Assembly: GCA_022036555.1 (NCBI GenBank) | Contig: CM039126.1 | Location: 3,436,676-3,500,675, forward strand | Origin: Microstegium vimineum | Taxonomy: Eukaryota; Streptophyta; Magnoliopsida; Poales; Poaceae | Direction of reading: 5' to 3' | DNA length: 64,000 bases | In this document: positions 54,638 through 64,000 of the stretch, in pieces | How positions within the stretch are numbered: the stretch's first letter is position 1 | Layout: each line of letters begins with the position of its first letter | Translations under genes and position numbers: made by a program | The notes under the pieces: generated by a model | What the model saw: the letters and a program-made list of their open reading frames with translations, nothing else | What the model was told of the DNA's origin: nothing | Databases searched by the model: none

Positions 54638-57233
54638 TGGAGCGCGCGCACGAGGGGACGGCCGCCAGAGGGAGGGGGAGGGATCGCCGGAGGGAATTCC
54701 GGAGTCTGGTGGCCGGGGACGGCTTTTATTTTGGGTTGGTGCAGGTGGGATTGGGGAGAGACGAGACGAGGAAATTAACCGAAGGCGTGTGGTGTCTGGA
54801 ATTCGCCTTCTCCCGAACGTTCGGGTCGTGGAGGTCCGCGAACCATCCGCACTGGAGGCGCTTGGAAGAGATTGCAACTTCAGCTCTCCGGCTGATGGTT
54901 CACGTTCACTCATACCACCGTTAAAAAAACATAAATATTGTTTCTCAAGAAATTAACTTTAATTAAATATTTAAAAGTATTAATATTTATGATATAAATA
55001 TCACTAGTTTAATCATGAGATATATTTGTATACCAAGTTTATCTAAAGACATAATCATAAATAATTTTCCATAAATCAATTAAATTTTAAACTATTTGAC
55101 TCTATGATAAATGAGAATTATCTATTTTTTAGACCGAGAAGGTTAGTACATATATTTTTTTAGACCGAGAAGGTAGTAGTCAATGCAACCAGAAGCTGTA
55201 GCCATAGAATAATCACGGTGGAACATATATAAGAATCTACTATATTATACGCAAAATTTAATATTAAACAAATTGTTGTGGAAGAAGAAAAGAAAACGGG
55301 AAGAGTCAACAAAAAATAAAAAAAATAGTCACGGAGGCAAATTGTGATCCATAAAATTTTGTATGATGGTAAGTCCGTCAATTGTAATTTTCTGGTGATT
55401 TTTATGTGTTGTCACCTATATTTATTGTAGACTTTGAGTCATTTGACTTATGAATCGGCTTATCAGTCATCGAAATAGTGTTTTTCTCTCACAATAAAAC
55501 AACCGGTTTATCAGCCACCGAAATGATCAGGCGAACACATAACATGTTTGATTGGTGGCTGAAAAAACTTGTCTAAGCCAAGCATGTGTCTCATACTTCT
55601 ATTTTTGGATACCTAGGCTAGGATGTGTTGCTTGGAAGGCCTCGATCTAAATAGGCCATAAGTCTTTAGAAATTTAACTTTATATTTTCTAATTCACTCT
55701 TGCAAAATAAAGGGTCTAATAATTAACTTTTTCATCGTATTTTTACAAATGAAGATATTCTAACATTTTTTTCAAAAATAAAATATGAAAAAAAAACTTC
55801 CATTCCCCTGACCGAAAGGCTCATCGTATGGTCCACAAAGCCTCGTACATGTTTCATTGGCCACAAATTTAACAAGATTTATAGAAAATGATATTAATCT
55901 TAATATTTATATATGTAAATAGGTTTAATACTTACTCTATTCCAAATTATAAGTCATTTCAAAAAATTTAGAGATAAAGCATTTCGAGCTTGACCAAAAT
56001 TATAGAAAAATTATAAAGATTTGTAATATCAAATAGATATACTATAATTTCGCAATACATCTCCAATTCCGCTGAGGACATTAAAAAACAGGATGGTAGT
56101 CGAGGTGGTTTCACTGCCGGAACAAGAAGTCGTAACTGCCTGACTTCGTCGGCGATCCCCCTATTAAGCTGTCGTCGTGGAGTGATCATCAATCTGCCGA
56201 TGAGATGGTCGAGGTGGATGAGAAGATCACCCCACACCTCAGGCTTGATCCGAAATGGGCTCGACGGAGCCCATTTGATCATTACCTTCTTGTGTCGTCG
56301 GATCCAACCGACCAAGAAGAGGTACCATTGAATATCTGAGTTCAATAATGATTCTGACCCGACCCGTATTAGGTAGAAATTAGGTAGACAAGTTTCAAAA
56401 AAAAAAGGTAGACTATTAGCTGGGCCTGTTTGATCCTAAAAGGCTAATAGCTATATGAATGCAAACAGGCGTTTTCATGTTTCAGTTCTTCGATCTTTAG
56501 GTTTTTTTCTATGTTTTTATGGACTTTGTGCGTACCCTTGGTTCTTGGGACTGTCTTCAGATAAAGTCTTAGATCCATGACAGTACTCCGGAGATTACAG
56601 TGATAGTGAAGGCCCCTTAGTGAAAAGGGTACTCCCCGAGTGACCTGTTATAGTTTGGAGCAAGCAAAAGACGCTGAGTGGCAATAGCCAATAGGGGTAA
56701 CAATGAGGCCGTGAGAGTATTTTATATCCCTCCATACTCAATCTTATCCATATTTTGGTTTAGATTTGTGCAATACGGTTTCTATATATCATACAAACAT
56801 CAAATTTAGACTAAACATTTTTGCAAACCGTCCTAATGACTTCTCTATTAATCTGTTTGTCAACAAGAACATAAAAAACAAACAAAATGTTGTACATATA
56901 CTGTGAATTTCTTATTTTACATCCAGATATGCCAGCTCACTTCCTCAATTCAAAAAATAAAGAAGAATAACTGTGATTAGTTCAATAGACAATCGGTCGC
57001 TAGTGACAATCGACAACATCCTGGTAAAATGTAGAACTGTTCATCGGTGAAGTATGTCTAACTGTAAGCTGCAAAAGCAAACCTGTTACATATACTTCGA
57101 ACCAATTAATTTACCACTGAAAAGACAGGGAGCCAATAAGAAGGGAATGTACCTTATACTGAGTACTATAAGGTGAGAATTCATTTCATCGCTCGGTATA
57201 CAAGCTAGGTCTTAGTAGCACTACCTATCGACT
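54638..57233. other. MLF promoter side and intergenic DNA with MITE remnants
   Basis: 54640-54910 contains the MLF leader exon. The rest is AT-rich. A MITE-like copy with AGTGTTTTTCTCTCA lies at about 55450-55540, and a truncated Stowaway-like end at about 55930-56045. The minus ORF at 55968-56345 has no recognisable product. 57080-57230 is probably the 3' UTR of the SEC1-like gene. Confidence 0.4.
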
Positions 57234-60200
57234 TCAGTTTCTGCACTTGCAGAGTCGTTGCATGAACATAGCAGTCTGAATTTCAGCAGTCCAGTGGAAA
57301 GATTTGATGAAAATGAAAATAGTAGAACCTTGAAGAGAAATTGAGTTTTTACCGAAATAAATTGTGGAGGATCATCGATGCTAGAAGAGCCCAAGACGAT
57401 TTCACGCTTCATTTTCATTGTAAGCTTGTGCACCGTGCGCAACTGATTCATTGAGGTACGAAATGATAATTTTTTATAATATGCCAACCAGATAGGGAAT
57501 TTGTATTTTTTTATGTAGTATAAGCTCAAGACGTACTTCAGATCTAGTAGCTCCACCAACAATGAAGACAAAAATCCGGTTGCCTAGCCTCTTGAAGTCA
57601 CCTGATGCGTGTCTCAGGACTGACGAATCACTGTCAATCCAATTTACCATGATAATAAAGCGGTTAGTTGACCAAAACAGGATATGTAAATGGATATTGT
57701 ACTGCTCGAGTGGGTCAAATAGAAGATTATGTCTAATTACTACCTAGATTGAGAATCATCAGAATTTCGAGATTTTGCCCATGTTGGTGTCCGCCTTGAT
57801 CTCATAGACATTGGTTGTGGATTTTGTGCTGGTCGTGCAGTTGATGATGCAGTTTGTGTGACACCTTGAAGAGCAGAACTTGGTTCGCTCATAGATGGGT
57901 ACTCTTTTAGAGGTAATTCACCCTTGCTCAGTTTCTCAATCAGCTCCTGTTAGTGAAGCAAGGAACTCCAACTATTACAACTGATAGTTCAGCATGTAAC
58001 CAAAATATAGAAGAAAACCCATGCAAGGAATAAGTAAAGAAGAGCACATGTCCTTGAAAGAAAAAGGGACTAAATACTTGGCCATAAAGTAAAAAAATTA
58101 GCTTCATTTTGTTTCAGCAATTGTAGGTGATTCTTGATGTAAATCAGTAAATATTGTAGACAAGAAAACATTAGTAATCACATGCCTCAATAAGCGGGAA
58201 AAAACGTGATAAAGCCCATGTTTCCTCACCATCATGTTTTTCTGTTCTGGCAGCATTTTTCTTCTGCAATAAAAAATGTTAATAGACCGGAAGGTTGTAT
58301 AAAATATGTTTTTCTAACAAAGTCATGACTTCACCTTTGTACAGAAAAAACATGAGCTTACCTTTTGGGCATCAAATTTGAGAGAGAAAGTACCAGTCCT
58401 TGATGACTTTTTTGTAATTGAACCATCCAAGTATCTTAAACAGTTTATTACATCCATATCATCATGTGGAAGCTTCGCTAGCTGCATATCAATAAGTTGG
58501 TGTTGTATCATATAGCTTTGACACAGCATAACATGAAATTTTTTAACAGAACATTAGATATAATAGTTCTACAAATTTTCAATAAAGATCCAAATGATAG
58601 AATAAGCTTCTCTCATGTACACCTTCCATATTGCAAAGTGAAGTTAGTAGTCTCTATAAGGGACATGTACGGTCCAACATAGGCTTATGTCAATCAAGAT
58701 TGTGGAGGTTAATCTAGAAGATAGATATTACTAATCTAGGAGAGGCGTAGGAGAGTTTTGTAAGAGCCATCAACTAAAAAATATAAGCCAAACTTATAGA
58801 TATCTAGTCTCTCTGACTCCACTTTATATGTGCATGCTCATAATTAGTGTAAGCAGAGTTTTACTTCCTCTGTGATTGTATATTTTTGTATCTAGAACTA
58901 GGCCGTTATGGATTCCATCATTGTACTGCATATAAGCAATGAAAAATTTGACATGAAATACCTGCATCAACTTTTCTCCTTTGTCACCTTCAAACTTCTC
59001 TGGATATACAATTGCATATATAATCAGCAACCTCATTTTGTTTTCTGGACTCATATCCTTAATAATGGAACAAGCATGTCAAGGAAAGAACAAAATCAAA
59101 GTGACAACAACTTAGCAGCAAGCCTGTTTTTTTATTTATCTTTCAGTACATACCTGCTTTGACCTGAGGATACTGATCACTTCCTTCGCTCCTGCATCTC
59201 CAAAAACCAAATCCTGCTCCACTTGCCCAATGTCACGGAGCCCATACTCCCTGATACAACTGTTAATTTTTCCAGCAATCTGAACAAGAGATTGATCGAA
59301 AGTTTTAGAACTTATCATTTAAAATTAGAGTTGAGGCAAAAGAGATTGCTCAAAGGTAAGACACAAAACTATATGCTGCAAAAACTAAATATAAAATGTA
59401 TTAATGTGAAACAAGTGTCTTAAACAACAATTGCTTGCTTGAACCATAGATAGGCTTAGCTAGGTGAGTAAAGCATTGAAAATGTGAAACGAATGATAAT
59501 GGCATTTCTTTTATCATGTTATAAATAAAGTATTTACCTACTGAGGCCACAATGTGGTTACATGGATGGAATCTATTGCATGAGATGTGGACCGTCTTTT
59601 AGTGTCCCTTAATAAATTATCTACCAGAACATAATATATTTTACTGATAATACAATATTTCCTTTTATGTCTATATGAAAGCTCTTGTAAACTTATAAAT
59701 ATAGGAAATATTACCTTATAACTTGTGAATACAAAAATTAAACATGACAACATAAAACATGTAGATAGGTATTATTTTAAAACAATCATCTACCTCTATA
59801 TGTAGTGTCAATTTCTCAACTTGCTCACTGTATTGCGGTAATGCTTGAACGATTTTCTGTAGATCCCTTGTTGAGATTTCACCACCATCTCTAGTTGAAA
59901 ACGGAAACATCACAACCATTATTATGAAATATAATGATATATAATACATCATGTGATCTAACATCACTAGCAAATACCGCGCCACTAGCACTGATAGACC
60001 CTATATTAAATTACAAACTAAGACTATTTTAGTACCACTTATCTTAGAAAAGTGTACTTCAGATCCAAAAAAAAGAAGTTATCCAAGTGATGAATATAAA
60101 ATCATATGTGAACTTTTCATAATTCTCTCACAGATAAATTTCTAGCACAAGGGGTATCTAGGTATGCAAAAGGTGAAGTACAATATGAATGCCATCAGCA

Positions 60201-63200
60201 GCCTAGAACTGTGAAAAGCACTAGTAATTCTTAGTAGAAAAGCATATTCTCGATTACTGTACTGTCATACACCATGGATTAAAAATATAATTTGCAATTA
60301 CATTCAAAAGTGAGAAAGGTTATGCACCTTGAAAGTTGTGCTGCTTTATTCTTGGCAACAAAATTATTCATCTTTTCATACAACCTCTCACTAGCCTGGC
60401 ATTTTAATTAATGTTAGGAATAATAGACCAGAATAAAGTTAAGCAATCGGAAAACACAATAGAACTTACATCAGCTATGTGAGCATGGCGAAGTTCAAGC
60501 CAAAGAGGATCATGATCCTCTAATAAAGATTCCTTCTTTTCAGGTTCCGAACCCATCTTTGATACCTTAAAATAACACTAACATATAAGTGTTCGAGAAA
60601 AAAAAACACTAACATATAAGAAAACTAAAGAGATTTTGTATCTCACTAATAGTATGATGTGCCAATTACCTCATAAATGTATTTGTTGCCATCCATTTCG
60701 AGTAGATCATGGCACATTGCATCATAGGTCCATTCATGAATAACAGGTGCTATCTTTGCAGTCATATGAAATTGTTGTAAGCTGTAATGAATAAATTGAA
60801 GTTCTTTGCTGTATTTTTAAGTGAACAAATGATTAAAGTGTTTTAGCATTCAGAGTATGTTTAGCACCTGATCTATGGGCCTGTCGATAATTAGCAGTTC
60901 ACATGTCTCCTTCTGGGGAAATTCAGGAATAGTTGATTTATATTTTGACACAATATCCCAAACAGCAGTAGCAAGCCACTTTGGAACCATATCAAATTTA
61001 GTTGTTGTGGAAGCATCTCCTTTTGGCGCCCGATACCTCACACATGGAAATTCCTGCAAAGTACTCAAATCAACTTACATGTTCAATGAGAAAAAGGGAG
61101 TAATAAGACTATACTTTATTCATAGATAAGGCAATAGAGGCTAAACACCAACCTAGTTCTATCGCTAACTAAGACAGGAGATATCCATAGCTGCTCAGCA
61201 TCTATAGTTAGCATTGTATCTTATATACTAAAAATGGTTGCCAAAACCATGTATTTGGTATTCCTACTTCACAGTTGCTATTAATATATTTAAATCAAGG
61301 TTTTAACCTCCATCTATGGTTACAGAACACCCAAACACCCCTAAATTCTTTTAGGGGTGTTTGGTTGTAACTCTCTTCTTCTTGTAATGCAATGATACAT
61401 AGCTCTCCTGTGTGTTCAAGAAAAAAACTTCATCTAGGGATGTAATATTAATTCAAACCACATTCTTTTATGTATGCATAAATTCTCTAAAAGTGAGGGT
61501 TTTTGGGTTCGCACTTTTGGAGTGTAATGATCCAATCCAACACGAGGTGATGACCCAAGTAAATTGCAATGCAGATCAAGCAAAAAAAAACGTGCAGGTG
61601 CTTATCAACAAATCTAGGAAATGAGCACGTATCAAAATGGCAGCACCCCAATGGCTAACATGTTCATCAGTATAGAATCAAATAACAAGTTGGAATGCCA
61701 TGAACAATATTCTCAGAACTTAGTGCTTTTTTTCTGATTTCACTGGTTTTCCTTTATGGAAGAGTTATGGGTCAAGCGGTGCACTGTCCGGGACGCCCTC
61801 ACTAACCAGGCTTGGATTTCAGACATTCAGAGAGCTCATACAGTTGATGTGATGGTGGAATATCTTTAATTATGGGATCTTTTGATGGGTTTTCAGCTGT
61901 AGCCGGAGGTTGAGGATAGATATGTATGAAGGCTCTCCTCCAATAGACAATACTTGGCTAAGTCGGCATATGAAGGATTCTGTTGGGGTTCTGCTCTTTT
62001 TAGACCATGGGAAATTATATGGAAATCATGGGCACAACCCAAGTGTCACTTCTTTTATGTGGCTGGTCATGCACAACAAGTGCTAGACGCCTGATCGCCT
62101 GGCACATCGTGGGTTGCCTCATCCTGAGTACTGTCCTCTTTGTGACCAAGAAGAGGAGACTATTGACTATCTCCTTGTCCATTGTGTGCTCGCAAGCGAA
62201 TTTTGGTTCAGGTCGGTCTTCATATCATGTCCCCTCAGCCTACAGAGTTGTCCTTCCATGCTTGTTGGGAGAAAGCCAGCAGCAGCACCGCTGATGGGTT
62301 GATGAGGCAAGGAATTAATTCGCTTATTATACTCGGAGCTTGGACCATATGGTGATATGGAACCATCGCAATGGGTGTGTTTTGGATGGAGTAGCTCCAA
62401 GCTTAGCTGATGTTATGATCATAGCCGGCGAGGAACACTGCTTGTGGTCTATGGCAGGGGCTCGAGGGCTATCTTTCTTGACTGCCCTCCTCCCCGGTAG
62501 TTAGAGTGTCTAGCTCAGTAGTGGTCGTCTTATGTGGTTATTGTCGCCAGCGCGAATGTAATCCTTAAAACTGTTGGGGGCATGGCATGAGTGTGTGTGT
62601 GTGTAGTGTGTGTGAGGTGTTGTTTGGGCTCTTGCCCTTTATTCTTTCTTAATATAATGAAGCGCAACTCTCCTACGTTTTCGAGAAAAAATAATACCTT
62701 AACATGAACACATGGAAGTTTCTACTAATAATTAACTGTGGGCATGAATACAGCATAGCAAATGAAATTCGGCAACATACCTTCAATGATGCAAATGTAG
62801 TCGCAATGCGAGTAGCCATGGTGCTTATAGTATCGTTGAACTTTTTGGAATTTTGTTCACTCGGGCCATATAAATCATTCAGGGCCGTATCATGGTCAGT
62901 TACAAAGCCCTACATATATGGCATATAAAGTGAAGTGCAATAATCATCATATTACAGACAAAGAGCAAGGCACAATAACATGCAAATACAAGTGAACCCA
63001 GCATGCTTAGTCAAATTCATTTCCATGATTTTACTTCCAAGGAGTACACCATCTTCATAAAGTTTTGAACCATTTAATTTTCATTCACAGTGCAAACGCA
63101 GAAGCTCCAAAATGTCTAACAAATCTAACGATGCATCGTTTCATGTCAGCATCCACTAGCTCTGTATAACCTATACAATGGTCACAACCCTATGTACAAT

Positions 63201-63979
63201 ATAATTTTTTTGAACATTAATACTTGATACTAACCCAAAATAAAGAAATAATAAAATCAGCTTATGGTACTTTTCTGAGGCAGCAAGCAACGACAAAAGA
63301 GGAGACAAAATTCATAGATCTGTCTCAGAATGCACTGAAATGTAATACATCAGAGGTTGAAATACCTGCATGTCAATAGCGAAGAATTCCAAATTCATCT
63401 GCAATTAATGAAATAACATCATTAGAAGGAACTTCTGCTAAAGCACAAAGTAGTGAAAGATACATTGTGAAGTAACTTGCCTCTCTTAGCGCACCGATGC
63501 GTGGTATTACACTACTGTCATTCTTTATGTAAGTTACCAATTCTTTAGGAATCGGTGAGCTGAAAAAGATGTATGCCCTAGTGTTCGGAGTGAAATAATC
63601 AATGTGTTAGTGAATTTATTACATCTGAATCTTTTGAAAATGGAACTTTAGCTGCAAAGTGAAATGGCAATTCAAACATACTTCCTGTAAAGTGGACATC
63701 TCCCAGACATGTCAGACAGAAGCATTATGACACTGCAGAATGCAAAATGTATGCATCACAGTGTCAGAGAAGAGGCCTCAATATGATATGGCGTATAAAT
63801 TGATTACATGGAAAAACCAGCAAAAGCTGATATCATGTGAAATATGACCAACAGAAAATATTGTACTTAAAAGAAAAGGCCAAAGGCTGTCAAAAATTAC
63901 TTTTCTTTCAGTGGCTGAAGAAAGTAGATTGCATCCATTGAAGGCATTGGCTCCCTTCTCTTGAACAGATCTTCTACAA
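57234..63979 (-). CDS. SEC1/Munc18 family syntaxin-binding protein, KEULE-like (5' end outside window)
   Basis: Exons (minus): 63979-63901, 63732-63682, 63577-63481, 63398-63366, 62909-62781, 61053-60868, 60753-60670, 60565-60470, 60395-60328, 59890-59794, 59279-59154, 59057-58962, 58481-58362, 58263-58186, 57946-57744, 57630-57537, 57442-57353, and a tentative last exon 57275-57234. All phases join without a stop. Landmarks: EDLFKRREPMPSMDAIYFLQ, ETCELLIIDRPIDQ joined to IAPVIHEWTYDAMCHDLLEM, LRDIGQVEQDLVFGDAG, and KRLGNRIFVFIVGGATRSE. SM proteins clasp syntaxins and drive SNARE assembly at the plasma membrane; KEULE does this for KNOLLE in cytokinesis. Introns after 63481 and 58186 begin with GC (GCAAGT, GCATGT). 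The C-terminus after DDPPQFIS is unlike KEULE: the spliced form adds 13 residues, and reading through the donor gives a stop at 57221. Which SEC1 paralogue this is cannot be told here. Confidence 0.88.
61360..61430 (+). mobile_element. LINE 3' tail fragment
   Basis: GTAATGCAATGATACATAGC...CTCTCCTGTGTGTTCAAGAAAAAAA is the standard tail of grass L1-type LINEs, ending in a short poly-A. It lies in a SEC1-like gene intron, on the opposite strand to the gene. Confidence 0.5.
61760..62698 (+). mobile_element. 5'-truncated L1-type LINE fragment with zinc-binding RT-associated domain
   Basis: Decayed frames encode KSWAQPKCHFFMWLV (about 62023-62070), then HRGLPHPEYCPLCDQEEETI and VHCVLASEFWF (62100-62210), the Cys/His 'zf-RVT' region at the C-terminus of plant LINE ORF2. 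A GT-rich stretch (62588-62615) and the tail TAATGAAGCGCAACTCTCC...CGAGAAAAAATAATACC end it. Frame breaks are frequent. Strand is opposite to the host gene. Confidence 0.7.
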
Positions 63980-64000
63980 CTGCAGGATATGACAATAAGC

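Noticed and set aside
55968..56345. 125-aa minus ORF in intergenic DNA
   Set aside because: It has no recognisable motif, partly overlaps a Stowaway-like MITE remnant, and shows no splice context.
1..64000. CRISPR arrays, tRNA, rRNA or known plant miRNA hairpins
   Set aside because: Scanning by eye for regular spaced repeats, tRNA cores and common conserved plant miRNA sequences found none; the tandem repeats present belong to retrotransposons.

Overview
The window is plant nuclear DNA, almost certainly from a grass and probably a panicoid one (a sorghum-, sugarcane- or maize-like genome). The reasons are GT-AG split plant genes, GC-rich first exons of host genes beside AT-rich introns, and nested LTR retrotransposons of the SIRE, Tat and chromovirus types. 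There are also grass-type MITEs and L1-type LINE tails. No tRNA, rRNA or CRISPR was seen.

Layout. 1-1972 holds the remains of a Mutator-like element: the 3' exons of its transposase on + and, convergent to it, a broken GRF zinc-finger gene on -. A full-length SIRE-type Ty1/Copia element (1973-13844) is inserted just upstream of the GRF gene, with 5-bp target duplications (ATTCC). It has LTRs, a primer site, gag, pol and a third ORF, all now broken by stops and frameshifts. 13845-19928 is gene-poor and holds Helitron-like and MITE-like fragments. 19929-39293 (-) is one host gene, an IBA57/YgfZ-type folate-binding protein for mitochondrial iron-sulfur cluster assembly. Its first intron is 17.1 kb because a Tat-type Ty3/Gypsy element (22245-38138) sits inside it, on the opposite strand, and carries its own antisense gene (30823-34940).

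40925-41700 is the 3' end of an F-box/LRR/FBD gene. It abuts a Copia LTR (about 41690-43099), which abuts a decayed chromovirus fragment (43100 to about 47040, -). 48296-48440 may be the first exons of an unrecognised gene. 49888-50349 (-) is an intronless zinc-knuckle plus RRM gene, eIF3G-like, with an in-frame stop. 51531-54637 (-) is a myeloid leukemia factor (MLF) family gene with six coding exons and one extra base in exon 1. 57234-63979 (-) is the 3' three quarters of a SEC1/KEULE-type syntaxin-binding gene, which runs off the right edge and carries LINE debris in an intron.

The intact or nearly intact host genes (IBA57-like, MLF, SEC1-like) are all on the minus strand. They have unrelated jobs: Fe-S assembly, a poorly understood MLF role, and vesicle fusion. 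The most unusual material is in the transposons. It includes a copy-variable palindromic GC unit spread through LTRs and coding regions, a third Copia ORF that appears to have its own leader intron, an antisense Gypsy gene that lies sense to its host gene, and paired E2F-like sites upstream of the transposon-borne GRF gene. Exon borders were placed by eye from splice consensus and phase; no alignment or transcript data were available.
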